64,000 nucleotides of DNA from Bacteroidales bacterium (GTDB taxonomy: Bacteria > Bacteroidota > Bacteroidia > Bacteroidales > M50B96): the NCBI GenBank assembly GCA_021740905.1, contig JAIOYV010000010.1:1-64000 (forward strand), read 5' to 3'. The notes under the pieces were generated by a model that was given only the letters and a program-made list of their open reading frames with translations, was not told where the DNA came from and did not search any database. This document shows positions 1-8,761 of the stretch, in pieces; position 1 is the first letter of the stretch; the number at the start of each line of letters is the position of its first letter. Position numbers and translations under genes: made by a program.

Positions 1-6
1 AGGAAA

Positions 7-80
7 GGAAGGGCTTTCCCCTGTTGCATATTATTTGGGAAACTTGCCCCACCATTGCTATGAAACACGGATTGTCCCCC
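7..80. repeat. Intergenic repeat copy 1
   Basis: This stretch shares a nearly identical 21-base start and a diverged remainder with bases 2638-2711. Both copies begin GGAAGGGCTTTCCCCTGTTG and continue through a related CTGCCCC/TTGCCCC and TTGCTATGAA pattern. They lie in the same orientation on either side of the propeller gene. No protein is implied. It is probably a dispersed non-coding repeat of this genome. Confidence 0.6.
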
Positions 81-162
81 TTTATTTTTCACAAAGGGGG
101 AGACCGAATTGGGCTATGAAACAGGGACAGTAGATGGGGATAAACCCAAAAAAATCAGCACC

Positions 163-255
163 AGCGAGGGCTTCGCTTCGAGCGAAACCCTCGCTCGCTA
201 TGTCGGTCAAGTCGGAGTGCGACTTTGTGTCGCTGCCTGCCCCGTTTCGGCGGGG
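163..255. repeat. Cluster of hairpins in the upstream intergenic region
   Basis: Bases 163-177 and 181-195 form a 15-bp stem with one mismatch and a three-base loop (AGCGAGGGCTTCGCT against AGCGAAACCCTCGCT). Bases 240-244 and 251-255 form a second small stem (CCCCG/CGGGG). A 60-codon open frame crosses the area (109-291), but it only reflects the repeat and has no domain or start context. The 1-319 region therefore holds repeats, hairpins and the promoter of the next gene, and no convincing gene. Confidence 0.5.
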
Positions 256-267
256 TCCCTACTTATG

Positions 268-296
268 TTGGAATCCCAAAAAATTTCGTAATTTTG
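268..296 (+). promoter_or_regulatory. Bacteroidota-type promoter of the propeller gene
   Basis: TTG at 268-270 and TAATTTTG at 289-296 are separated by 18 bases. They match the Bacteroidota vegetative consensus TTG-N19-TAnnTTTG. The predicted transcript would start near 303, just ahead of the ATG at 320. Confidence 0.55.
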
Positions 297-319
297 GATA
301 GTCATCAAAAAAAATAACT

Positions 320-2422
320 ATGAAAAAAAATGCCTTTCTTTTCCTTCTACTTATTGCTGTAACCATCCAGGGTTTCGGGCAATACCAGTTCACCAATTAC
401 ACCACCTACAATACAGGCGAAAACTCCCTTGGGTCGAATACTATATTTACAATGAAGGAGGACACAGTAAACAACTGTCTTTACCTCACGGCATTTGATG
501 CTTACATGAAATATAATTTTGTTGATTTCACCCCGATGTTTAATCTATATATGCCTCATAATATATCGGGGAATACCCTTGAAATGCAATTTCTCGCTTG
601 TGATAAATATGGCAATCTTTGGTTCGAGCATTGGGATGATACCCTTACGAAGTTTGATGGTATCAATTTCTATAAATACCCAACTCCAAATCCCAATTAC
701 CAGATTAGAAATATATTTTGCGATAGCCACGGAAATGTCTGGCTGGGAACATTTACCTGTTTATATAAATTTAATGGGATCACATTCGAAGAGTTTAATA
801 CAGGTAATGGTTTAACAGGTAATAACATTAATTGTTTTTATGAAGATTCGGATGGCAATGTATGGGTAGGCAATAACTATGGTATCTCAGTCTATGACGG
901 AACATCATGGACTTCGCACAATATGAGCAATGGCCTGAATTGGGGAAGTACGTGCGGTGTGAGCTGCATTAACCAGGATGAGTCGGGAACGATATGGGCA
1001 GGAGGACAAAAAATTGCCTACCTGACTGGAAATTCATGGACAGTGCTGGATCCGGCAGTATTAACCAATACAACAGGTATATACTTCAACACGTATTGTA
1101 TAGTAAATGATACTGTTAACCACAGGCTTTGGTTTGGGACTGCACATGCCGGATTGTATTATAAAGAAAACGGCCAGTGGTACAGACATTCAATGGCTGA
1201 TGGCTTGCCAACCAATAATATCTTATGCGGGCTTCAGGATTCAAAAGGGAATGTATGGTTTAGTTTGAAAGAAGAAGGAATTTGCCGGTACACAGGCGGT
1301 TCGTGGACCTTCTTTTCTACAGATTCGGGGTTGGCCGACAACTGGATCAACGATATTCATGAAAGTGTGGACAATGAAATATGGGCAGCTAATTTTAGCG
1401 GGGTCAGCAGATTCAGTTCAAATCAGTGGAACAGTTATCTTACACAGGATCAATATGGTGAAATTGAATTGGTAAAAAGCGATTTCGATGGGAATTTATG
1501 CGTTTTCAAGGATAACTTTTTGTACAGATATAGCAATTCGAGCTGGGACACTATTTCTTGCTATTATGCCCCCATAGTACGTGATTTCATCTCCGAAGCC
1601 TCTGGGGATTATTGGGCTGCCGGAGCCAGTACTGCCCATTTTTGGGGTCCGAATTATTGGGATGTGGCTTTTGGCGAAGAATTTATCACCGGGTTACCTA
1701 GCGTTTATTGCAATGCCATAGAACGGGATTCCTCAGGTGTTCTTTGGGTAGGTACATTTGGTGGACTCGTCTATTTGCAAAATACAACCTACGTACAAGA
1801 GGTGATCCCTGATGTTAATTTTGGAACTCATATTTTAGATATACGAACGGGCCTTGATGGAAAACTCTGGATTGCCTCCAATAATGGAGCGGCTTGTAAA
1901 TCGGACACAACCTGGACATTTTATTATAGCACAAACGGCCTTGCAAATGATTGGGTGTCCGATATTGAAATTGCAAGTGACAGTTCAATCTGGCTTGCCA
2001 CTTATGGAGGAGTTTCTGTAATAACCAACTCAGGGATAATCAATATAAATGAATCTGATGAACTTCTACTTAATAATGTACTTTGCGTAGAACAAGACCA
2101 CCTGGGCAATATGTGGTTTGGAACACAGCATGGCATAAGCATGTTGCACAATGCAATTCCCATTCTTGAAAAACAAGAAGTTAAAACTAATGCTGAGATT
2201 CAGGTTTACCCCAATCCCGCATCCCGGCAAATCAACATTCACACAAATGAATCAATTATCAAAATTGAAATTTTTAATAGTATCGGGCAATTGGTCATGA
2301 CTGATCAGCCGATAAATAGCACTGTAATCTTAGAAATATCAGACTTAAGGCCAGGCAACTATTTTATCCGGGCCAGTGGCAAGGAGAATGTTTGGGTGAA
2401 AAAGTTTGTGGTGGTGAGGTAA
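320..2422 (+). CDS. Secreted two-component-regulator-propeller protein with T9SS sorting domain
   Basis: A secreted or cell-surface protein of 700 residues whose role is unknown. Residues 1-21 are a signal peptide (MKKNAFLFLLLIAVTIQGFG). Residues about 25-600 hold many repeats of the Reg_prop type, with recurring patterns such as 'GNVWVGNNYGISVYDG' and 'GNMWFGTQHGISML', which predict a beta-propeller like the sensor domain of hybrid two-component systems. Here no membrane or kinase part follows. The C-terminus (about 620-700, containing 'VYPNPASRQINI' and ending 'KKFVVVR') is a type A T9SS sorting domain, so export across the outer membrane and anchoring or release are expected. It stands alone, with its own promoter upstream and an inverted-repeat element downstream. 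The family call is firm; the ligand or function is not known. Confidence 0.85.
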   Translation: MKKNAFLFLLLIAVTIQGFGQYQFTNYTTYNTGENSLGSNTIFTMKEDTVNNCLYLTAFDAYMKYNFVDFTPMFNLYMPHNISGNTLEMQFLACDKYGNLWFEHWDDTLTKFDGINFYKYPTPNPNYQIRNIFCDSHGNVWLGTFTCLYKFNGITFEEFNTGNGLTGNNINCFYEDSDGNVWVGNNYGISVYDGTSWTSHNMSNGLNWGSTCGVSCINQDESGTIWAGGQKIAYLTGNSWTVLDPAVLTNTTGIYFNTYCIVNDTVNHRLWFGTAHAGLYYKENGQWYRHSMADGLPTNNILCGLQDSKGNVWFSLKEEGICRYTGGSWTFFSTDSGLADNWINDIHESVDNEIWAANFSGVSRFSSNQWNSYLTQDQYGEIELVKSDFDGNLCVFKDNFLYRYSNSSWDTISCYYAPIVRDFISEASGDYWAAGASTAHFWGPNYWDVAFGEEFITGLPSVYCNAIERDSSGVLWVGTFGGLVYLQNTTYVQEVIPDVNFGTHILDIRTGLDGKLWIASNNGAACKSDTTWTFYYSTNGLANDWVSDIEIASDSSIWLATYGGVSVITNSGIININESDELLLNNVLCVEQDHLGNMWFGTQHGISMLHNAIPILEKQEVKTNAEIQVYPNPASRQINIHTNESIIKIEIFNSIGQLVMTDQPINSTVILEISDLRPGNYFIRASGKENVWVKKFVVVR

Positions 2423-2443
2423 ATGTGGAACTATTTATAAACC

Positions 2444-2564
2444 GTCCCAAGTGATTCTGCCCCAGTCACCGGGTGAGTATTGAGCCAATGAACCAAAAAG
2501 ATCAAACATCCTGTCTTTTCTTATAAAATTCACCCGGTGACTTGTGGGTCTGTTTAAACGGGAC
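2444..2564. repeat. Imperfect inverted-repeat element (MITE-like or long hairpin)
   Basis: Perfect 13-base arms AGTCACCGGGTGA (2464-2476) and TCACCCGGTGACT (2530-2542) face each other across 53 bases. Weaker complementarity continues outward to GTCCC (2444-2448) and GGGAC (2560-2564). It sits just after the propeller gene. It could act as a transcription terminator hairpin or be a small non-autonomous element; there is no T-tract, which argues against a simple terminator. Confidence 0.4.
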
Positions 2565-2637
2565 CGGCAACGACTATCAGTCGGGGCACACCTTGCGCCA
2601 AGTTTAGTAATCCATCCAAACCCTTCCTTTATGGAAT

Positions 2638-2711
2638 GGAAGGGCTTTCCCCTGTTGCCAACAAATTAGAAAACCTGCCCCGCCGTTGCTATGAACCACC
2701 GATTTTTCCCC
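2638..2711. repeat. Intergenic repeat copy 2
   Basis: Second copy of the repeat seen at 7-80, in the same orientation about 2.6 kb downstream. The first 21 bases are essentially identical and the rest has diverged. Together the copies bracket the propeller gene. Confidence 0.6.
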
Positions 2712-2863
2712 TTAAATTAAGGAGAAAAATGATTTGACCTTTTAAAACGAAACCTTCGTTGGGGATGAACCCAAAACCCGAGACACGAAACCCTAGACAC
2801 GTGAACCGAAACCACCAAAGTTTCAAATATTTGTATCTTTCGCATTGAATTAAAATAATTGCA

Positions 2864-3433
2864 ATGCCGGAAACCAACGTAACAATCCATTACCTCGAAA
2901 TGACCAGCCAAAGCCAGTTTCGGCCTAAGACCGGTTTTGAAACGACGATCCAAGTTCAGGAAATTGAAAATGACAGTTTCATGCACTTTATGCTTTTTAC
3001 GGGCGTTGGCCTTCCCTGGAAGTGGTACAGCCGCCTGAGTTGGAGTATCGGGGAATGGGAGGATTATTTCAGAAATCATACATGCAAAACCTTTCTGGGT
3101 TTTCAGGAAAAGAAACTGGTTGGTTATTTCGAGTTGGAATTTCAGGAAGTCGGAAATGTGGAAATCAATTTCTTCGGGTTTTTCCCTCAGTATATTGGTT
3201 GTGGCCTAGGCGGACATTTTCTGTCGCACGCTATTGATACAGCCTGGAAATCGGGGGCGAAAAGGATCTTCTTGCACACCTGCAACATCGACCACAAATA
3301 TGCAACGGCCAATTACACGGCCCGTGGGTTCAGCCCCTACAAAGAAGAAACGGTGATCGAGCAAATCCCTTCCCGGCAGGAATTCCTGGAGTTGATCAAG
3401 GATTTCTTTGCCGGATATATGGATAGAAGTTAA
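2864..3433 (+). CDS. GNAT-family N-acetyltransferase
   Basis: A cytosolic protein of 189 residues that should transfer an acyl group from acetyl-CoA to an unidentified amine. The GNAT core is visible at about residues 55-165: strands around 'GYFELEFQEVGNVEINFFG', then 'PQYIGCGLGGHFLSHAI', which fits the acetyl-CoA-binding motif A (Q/R-x-x-G-x-G/A), and 'TARGFSPYKEE', which fits the late N-x-x-A/Y-R-x-GF motif. The length is normal for the family. ATG was chosen because it lies close after a TATCTTTC sequence (2834-2841) that resembles a -7 box. It is monocistronic with no informative neighbours. Substrate unknown. Confidence 0.8.
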   Translation: MPETNVTIHYLEMTSQSQFRPKTGFETTIQVQEIENDSFMHFMLFTGVGLPWKWYSRLSWSIGEWEDYFRNHTCKTFLGFQEKKLVGYFELEFQEVGNVEINFFGFFPQYIGCGLGGHFLSHAIDTAWKSGAKRIFLHTCNIDHKYATANYTARGFSPYKEETVIEQIPSRQEFLELIKDFFAGYMDRS

Positions 3434-3710
3434 ATAGGAGAAAGTCCTCAGTTGGTAGTCGGAAGTCCAGAGTCACAAACAATAGTCAATAGGGTAGAAT
3501 GCTGGATGACCCTAGTACGATAAAACTTGCCTTTGTTGGAAGTCCGATTTTTTTTGGGCGGATATACCAAATTTCAATTTCTGAAAATAACCTTATCTTG
3601 CGTAAGATTTTTTGGTCGTGTTTTTAGAATAAATCAAACATCAGAAATGATACAAAACATAAGCTTTGAAAAGTTGGATCGCCATAAAGAGTAAATTCAA
3701 AAATTCTGCA

Positions 3711-5120
3711 ATGCGGCTAAATAATTTCTTTGACAAATTGAAATTTGCCGATTTAATTTGGATAGCTATCGGAAGTATGGTTACCATTTTTCTCTATTTT
3801 TTAAATCGACAAGCAGATACAAAGCATTTGTTTGGACTTAGTGTTTTAATATTCCTTGCTATACTATATACCATTGTTTTCTATAAAGAAAAAGAGGTGG
3901 ATAGAGTAAATAAGTTACTGCTTGGGATCTCGACTGTTTTGGTCTTACAATTTCTGAATGTACTATACAAAAGCTACTTGAGGGTAAATGAATGGGATTT
4001 TATGGCCTTTTATCTTTTTGCCCATTCGGGCTTATCGGGTTCTAACTTTTACGATCCCTCATTGTATCATTCACTTTTTCATGAACTCAATCTCGATACA
4101 CTGGTAAGTACTAGTTTTGTACGTGATATTGTGGATGTTGGTTTTTGGTATCCTCCCCCCTCCATGTTATTGTTTATGCCACTGGGATGGTTTGACCTGA
4201 ATACTGGCTTTTTTCTATGGCAAAGTATCATCGTCCTTTTTTTGATTGCAGATATAGTTTTAGTGATTACGATTTTTAAACCCTATGCAAAAGGTAAATC
4301 GAATACCCTGTATTTGTTTTCTTTATTAATCCTGATTTTAATTTTCCCTGGCCTGACCAAAACCCTTCTTTTCAGCCAAACCAATACCCTGTTACTATTC
4401 TTCCTTCTTCTTACGGTTAAAAATCAAAATCATTGGAGTGCCGGAGTGTATTTATGTTTGATGATATTTATAAAGCCCCTGGCAGTAATTTTTGGACTCT
4501 ACTTTTTGTATTTCAGAAATTGGAAAGCTCTACTCAGTTCGGCTGCAACAGGAATTTTAATAGTGCTTCTAACAGTTTTGGTGTTTGGGGGAGAAATCTT
4601 TTATTCTTATTTCTCGTCCTTGCCCACAAGCCGAATGAACGACTGCATTTTCCTCGAAGACATCAATACATCATTGAATTCAGTATTGCTCCGGTTTCAG
4701 GCGACCAACATTCAAACCATTAGCTTGACCAGCATTAAAACTGTTCTTTACTCCGTAACTATCTTGTTTACTGCTGTTTCTATTTATCTAGCACATTATG
4801 CACGTAAATCATCAGCCCAATTGTCAATCTTACTCTTTGTTCCTCTAACATTAATAATTTATCCAGGTACGCTTTCCCATTATTCGATACTTCTGCTTCC
4901 GGTTGCTTTGTTTATTTTTAAGGAATTTCAAGAATACAAGAATCCCTTTTTCCCGTTGACAAGTCTTTTTGTTCTTTATCTTTCAGGTGTGTCCAATTTA
5001 TTTTACTTCAATATTATAGCTTTTATGTTATTAAGCTATTTTGTAATCAGTACAAAGCAGGCAAGCCCTCCCACGCCAAGAATTCGGAGTACCATCGAAA
5101 AAAAGGTATTTGGTACGTAG
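3711..5120 (+). CDS. GT87-like polytopic glycosyltransferase
   Basis: An integral membrane protein of about 470 residues with roughly ten hydrophobic segments and no signal peptide. The motif 'FWYPPPSMLLFMPLGWFDL' about 150 residues in, followed by 'LWQSIIVLF', and 'FIKPLAVIFGLYFL' later, are typical of the DUF2029/GT87 family, GT-C enzymes that use polyprenyl-phosphate sugars (PimE and AftC of mycobacteria belong here). It would add a sugar on the outer face of the inner membrane to a lipid-linked or surface glycan. The frame can be opened from a TTG at 3666, but the ATG at 3711 leaves a normal short N-tail. It lies upstream of the HAD-UbiA gene on the same strand, which suggests a shared pathway. 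Donor and acceptor are not determined. Confidence 0.75.
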   Translation: MRLNNFFDKLKFADLIWIAIGSMVTIFLYFLNRQADTKHLFGLSVLIFLAILYTIVFYKEKEVDRVNKLLLGISTVLVLQFLNVLYKSYLRVNEWDFMAFYLFAHSGLSGSNFYDPSLYHSLFHELNLDTLVSTSFVRDIVDVGFWYPPPSMLLFMPLGWFDLNTGFFLWQSIIVLFLIADIVLVITIFKPYAKGKSNTLYLFSLLILILIFPGLTKTLLFSQTNTLLLFFLLLTVKNQNHWSAGVYLCLMIFIKPLAVIFGLYFLYFRNWKALLSSAATGILIVLLTVLVFGGEIFYSYFSSLPTSRMNDCIFLEDINTSLNSVLLRFQATNIQTISLTSIKTVLYSVTILFTAVSIYLAHYARKSSAQLSILLFVPLTLIIYPGTLSHYSILLLPVALFIFKEFQEYKNPFFPLTSLFVLYLSGVSNLFYFNIIAFMLLSYFVISTKQASPPTPRIRSTIEKKVFGT

Positions 5121-5271
5121 CTTTAAGATTGAAAATAGATAGAAGATCACCTGGAATCAATCCTTTCAACTATCCAACTTCTTTCCTTCTATCCCCATTT
5201 CTCCTTCCATAAAAATTCCTAACTTAGAGAAGATTTTTTCGTAGGACTTTCAGAATATATTGAGAAAAAAA

Positions 5272-6738
5272 ATGACGCAAAATATGAGTTCAGATAATAG
5301 TCAGATATTTACCGACAATATACCCATAGTAGTAGATTTGGATGGCACTTTTCTTCGTACCGACTTATTGGTGGAAGGATTTGTCCACCTAATAAAAAAG
5401 AATCCTTTTTACTTTTTCTTATGTATTCTTTGGCTGTTGAAAGGAAAATATCATCTGAAAGAAAATATCAATGCTCGGGTGAACACCAACTATAGCCTGT
5501 TGCCTGTAAATAATGATATTTTTGATTTCATTAAAAGCGAATCGGAAAAGGGAAGAAAAATTATCCTGGCCACAGCATCTCTACAAATTCAAGCTGATGA
5601 AATCAGAAAAGCCTACCCGGTTTTCGATGAAGCGTATGGCAGTTGTGATGGACAAAATCTATCAGGCTCAAAAAAATCCAGTTTTCTTGTCGATAATTAT
5701 GGACAGGGGCAATTCGATTATATGGGCAATTCGAAATCCGACCTTCCTATTTTCACAGAGGCCCGCCATGCCTATCTGATCAATGCCGATAAATTAGTTG
5801 TGCAAAAAGCCAAGAAAATCGGGAATCTGCAAAAAAAATGGGAAAACACGGGAAGCACCCTAACTTCGTCCATAAAGGCAATCAGGGTTTACCAATGGCT
5901 GAAAAACCTTTTGCTATTTGTCCCTTTGGTTACCTCGCATTCGTTTTCCAATCCCGACCTAGTTTTAAAGACCATTATCGCTTTTGTGGCCTTTGGTTTT
6001 ATCGCTTCGACAGGATATATTATCAACGATTTGATGGACCTTGACAGCGACCGTTCGCACCCACGGAAAAAAAAGAGACCCATGGCATCAGGAAAACTTC
6101 CTATTTTGTCGGCAATGATGATAGCCATTTTACTTTTTATTGTTGGTTTGATGGCTGCATATTTCATCAACACTTCGTTTTTTATCATCTTGTTGCTCTA
6201 TTTCCTTTTATCAGTGGGCTATTCAATCCATATTAAAAAAATTGTACTTTACGATGTCTTCCTTTTGGCAGCCTTTTATACGATTAGGGTGATTTCGGGG
6301 GGAATTGCGACTGATATTCCGATTTCCTTCTGGTTGGTAGCCTTTTCAATATTCATTTTCTTGAGCCTGGCTTTCGTGAAACGCTACTCGGAAATTGCTC
6401 AGATAACCCATCTCACTAGTATTGAAAACAGAAGGCGGGATTATTCGTCGGTCGATATCCCTTTACTTCAGATAATGGGCATTGTCAGTGGTTTTATGTC
6501 TGTCATCGTGTTTTCATTATACATCAATAGTCCCGAAGTACGCTTGTTGTATGCCAATCCTAAAATTTTGTGGTTCCTCAGTTTTCTGCTATTGTTTTGG
6601 ATAAGTAGGATTTGGCTTGTGACCAGCCGGGGCCAAATGACCGATGATCCAATTGTTTTCACGTTGAAAGACCCAGGCAGCTATGTCCTCTTTTTACTGA
6701 CCGCTATCATCTTGATGGCTTCGAAATTCCTGGTTTAG
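5272..6738 (+). CDS. HAD phosphatase-UbiA prenyltransferase fusion (DPPR synthase-like)
   Basis: A two-domain protein of 488 residues. Residues about 15-190 are a HAD hydrolase: 'VVDLDGTFLRTD' (motif I), 'ILATAS' (motif II), 'SGSKKS' (motif III Lys) and 'YMGNSKSDLPIF' (motif IV). Residues about 205-488 are a UbiA-type membrane prenyltransferase with 'NDLMDLDSDRSHPRKKKRP' (the NDxxDxxxD Mg-diphosphate site) and 'YSIHIKKIVLYDVF' (second Asp motif). The ligand-binding sequence HPxKKxRPxASG resembles decaprenyl-phosphate phosphoribosyltransferase. By family analogy it would join phosphoribosyl diphosphate to a polyprenyl phosphate and the HAD part would remove the 5-phosphate, making a lipid-linked pentose. 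The ATG at 5272 is preferred over a TTG at 5260. Its GT-C neighbours are the plausible users of the product. Substrate identity is inferred. Confidence 0.8.
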   Translation: MTQNMSSDNSQIFTDNIPIVVDLDGTFLRTDLLVEGFVHLIKKNPFYFFLCILWLLKGKYHLKENINARVNTNYSLLPVNNDIFDFIKSESEKGRKIILATASLQIQADEIRKAYPVFDEAYGSCDGQNLSGSKKSSFLVDNYGQGQFDYMGNSKSDLPIFTEARHAYLINADKLVVQKAKKIGNLQKKWENTGSTLTSSIKAIRVYQWLKNLLLFVPLVTSHSFSNPDLVLKTIIAFVAFGFIASTGYIINDLMDLDSDRSHPRKKKRPMASGKLPILSAMMIAILLFIVGLMAAYFINTSFFIILLLYFLLSVGYSIHIKKIVLYDVFLLAAFYTIRVISGGIATDIPISFWLVAFSIFIFLSLAFVKRYSEIAQITHLTSIENRRRDYSSVDIPLLQIMGIVSGFMSVIVFSLYINSPEVRLLYANPKILWFLSFLLLFWISRIWLVTSRGQMTDDPIVFTLKDPGSYVLFLLTAIILMASKFLV

Positions 6739-6786
6739 ATGCCCTTCGGATGTCATTCGAACAATTTATTGCAATTGAATAACTAC

Positions 6787-6819
6787 TGAATGACAAGTGA
6801 ATGACAAGTGAATGACAAC
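6787..6819. repeat. Three tandem 11-bp repeats
   Basis: TGAATGACAAG occurs three times in a row (the third copy ends AAC) in the gap between convergent genes. No function is evident. Confidence 0.7.
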
Positions 6820-6821
6820 TG

Positions 6822-6847
6822 CCCACCTACGCCAAGGCTTCGGTGGG
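6822..6847. terminator. Hairpin between convergent genes
   Basis: CCCACC (6822-6827) pairs with GGTGGG (6842-6847) around a 14-base loop, followed by a short A/T-rich run. It lies between the UbiA gene and the convergent GT39-like gene and could end transcription from either side. The T-tract is weak. Confidence 0.4.
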
Positions 6848-6867
6848 TAAAAATAACAACCGAATAT

Positions 6868-8574
6868 TTACCTGATATCAAACAAGACCAGTCCAGGCCC
6901 CTCATAAAGAACCGGATATTGCATCCTCATCTCCTTTTCAAATCCGTCCTTCCCTTCTAGTTGCCCTTCTTCAGCTATAAAATACTGCGCGCCGCGAATA
7001 CTAAACTCCTCAATTTTCTTGATACTTTGATCCTCAACACAAATATTAAATCCTTTCTTGTCGAGCCAGTAAAAGAAATAGGGGGAGTTGTGGGCAAGTG
7101 GATATCCGGTCCGGTCGAAGCATTTTCCACCAGAAACCAGGATTAATGAATTATCAGGAATTATTGTCCGCAAATTATCCACACATTCGGTATAATAAAT
7201 AGCTGGTTTTGCCAATTTATATATCTCAGAAATCTTATAAGCCTGGTAAGCAAGGGTTGTAAATACGAGAAAAGAAGCCAATAGTAAAGGCAATTTATTT
7301 TTCAGAAAGCGGAGTTTGGCTATATCCCATATCCTTATCAGAAAAATAAGCCCAATAAATGCGAGACAAATTGCAAAAACAAGAAGTTGCATGTTTTCAC
7401 CCATGTAGGGGGGGCGGATGTACCATAAAGAAGTAACAACAGTAAGTATTAAAACAACAGCCACAGTTGAATATAGCAAACCATAAAGTACTTTTTCATT
7501 TTCAATTTTAAGGATTCTATTAATCCCCATGCCAAACAGCAATGCGATAGGGGCAACCGAAACACTATGGTAATAGATCGACCATAAGTCGGCTGTGGTA
7601 CGAATGGTTAGGACATAATAAATATAAACCGATACCAACCAAAAGAAAGCATATTGGCGAATTTGACTGTTTTTGAATTGCTTGCTAAAAAGACCAAATA
7701 GTACTACGACAATACCAACGGGCATAAAAACAAAGAACAGCTCATTAAAAAAAAGCCCTTTGATAGAATATATATCGGTAAAGAAATCCCATCCAATCCA
7801 ATGATACTCGTTCGACAAACCCAGGGAATTCCCATAATCAAGCCAATACCCTTTAGCATGGACATACCAAAGGATGGGTGGCAACAATGCTATAAACCCA
7901 AAAACATAAATCCTATAATCGCTAAAGCTTCGTAAGCCTTTTTTCTGAAGCAGGATAAACAAAAACAGGATCCCGATATACAGATTGCTGATTTTTGCAA
8001 GGATGGCCAATGAAGTGGCTATAGAAGCAATTATTAAATGCTTCCACGAATTGCTATCCTTCCATAAAACAAAGAAATAGATGGCCAGAAAATCGAGCAA
8101 TAGCATAAAGGGCTCCGGTCGGACATTATTGGATATCTGCACAATCAACGGACTGAAAACAAAGAAAAGTGCTGCGATATACGATGCCGGGGGTTCCAAC
8201 CATGAACGTGCCATCTTGAAAAACACCAATAATGATAGCAAAGAGAAAAGGTAGGAAAGGAACCGACCGATAATATCGTACTGCCCAAATATTTTATACA
8301 TCACAGCGATCATCCAGGGATAAGCCGGAAATTCCATTTCGGCAAAGCCAGGCCCATCGCCACGCCAATCGATACGAGGTTCCAATATATTCATCCCATC
8401 GCGGTCGAAATTACGGGCAATCGAAGCCACGTCAGCCTCACGCCATAAAAGCCTGTCGACAGGGTGCCACAGATCGACAGCATATAACCCAGCAGCGATC
8501 AAAAAAAGAATTAGCCATATATAGTTGCGCGTATTCAGAATACAATGATTTAAATTTCTATAAAGAAAATCCAC
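6868..8574 (-). CDS. GT39/ArnT-like membrane glycosyltransferase
   Basis: A polytopic inner-membrane protein of 568 residues with about 11-13 hydrophobic helices. The first extracytoplasmic loop, with 'LLWREADVASIARNF' and then 'FAEMEFPAYPWMIAV', matches the PMT/ArnT-type GT-C fold, where acidic residues of loop 1 are catalytic, and 'FVFSPLIVQISNNVRPEPF' is also typical. It would move a sugar from a polyprenyl-phosphate carrier to a lipid, glycan or protein on the periplasmic side. The start is a GTG, with the first helix beginning about 18 residues later. It is convergent with the GT87-like and HAD-UbiA genes, so all three probably act on lipid-carried sugars. Acceptor unknown. Confidence 0.75.
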   Translation of the reverse strand: MDFLYRNLNHCILNTRNYIWLILFLIAAGLYAVDLWHPVDRLLWREADVASIARNFDRDGMNILEPRIDWRGDGPGFAEMEFPAYPWMIAVMYKIFGQYDIIGRFLSYLFSLLSLLVFFKMARSWLEPPASYIAALFFVFSPLIVQISNNVRPEPFMLLLDFLAIYFFVLWKDSNSWKHLIIASIATSLAILAKISNLYIGILFLFILLQKKGLRSFSDYRIYVFGFIALLPPILWYVHAKGYWLDYGNSLGLSNEYHWIGWDFFTDIYSIKGLFFNELFFVFMPVGIVVVLFGLFSKQFKNSQIRQYAFFWLVSVYIYYVLTIRTTADLWSIYYHSVSVAPIALLFGMGINRILKIENEKVLYGLLYSTVAVVLILTVVTSLWYIRPPYMGENMQLLVFAICLAFIGLIFLIRIWDIAKLRFLKNKLPLLLASFLVFTTLAYQAYKISEIYKLAKPAIYYTECVDNLRTIIPDNSLILVSGGKCFDRTGYPLAHNSPYFFYWLDKKGFNICVEDQSIKKIEEFSIRGAQYFIAEEGQLEGKDGFEKEMRMQYPVLYEGPGLVLFDIR

Positions 8575-8663
8575 TTTTAGCGTGATTAAACAATCAAACT
8601 ATACTACTGTTCAAAAATAAATAAAAATAAAACACAAAAGCATTTGTAAGCCAACATAAAACA

Positions 8664-8696
8664 AAAAGACCCACCAGTTTATTCAATCATGGTGGG
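8664..8696 (-). terminator. Intrinsic terminator of the PNGase F-like operon
   Basis: On the minus strand CCCACCA (8690-8696) pairs with TGGTGGG (8670-8676) and is followed by TCTTTTTGT. It lies 66 bases past the stop of the downstream PNGase F-like gene and should end the two-gene transcript. Confidence 0.7.
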
Positions 8697-8761
8697 CCTT
8701 CCTGCAATATATTTTAGGATACCATTACATATTAAGTTGCTTCGCTCGTTTGGAAATGAAA

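Larger units (their letters stand above)
2423..2863. other. 441-base gene-free stretch holding two repeat elements
   Basis: It contains the imperfect inverted-repeat element at 2444-2564, the second copy of the intergenic repeat at 2638-2711, and a run rich in CGAAACC-like units at about 2750-2820 that resembles the repeats at 37733-37769. I see no supported gene. The minus-strand frames here are shadows of repeats and of the following gene. Confidence 0.55.

Noticed and set aside
109-291. 60-codon open frame on the plus strand
   Set aside because: It runs through hairpins and repeat DNA, overlaps the promoter of the next gene and has no recognisable protein feature.
2796-2803. CACGTG as a possible parS core
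   Set aside because: The flanks do not match the TGTTNCACGTGNAACA palindrome; another CACGTG at 33529-33536 belongs to the sigma-54 element.
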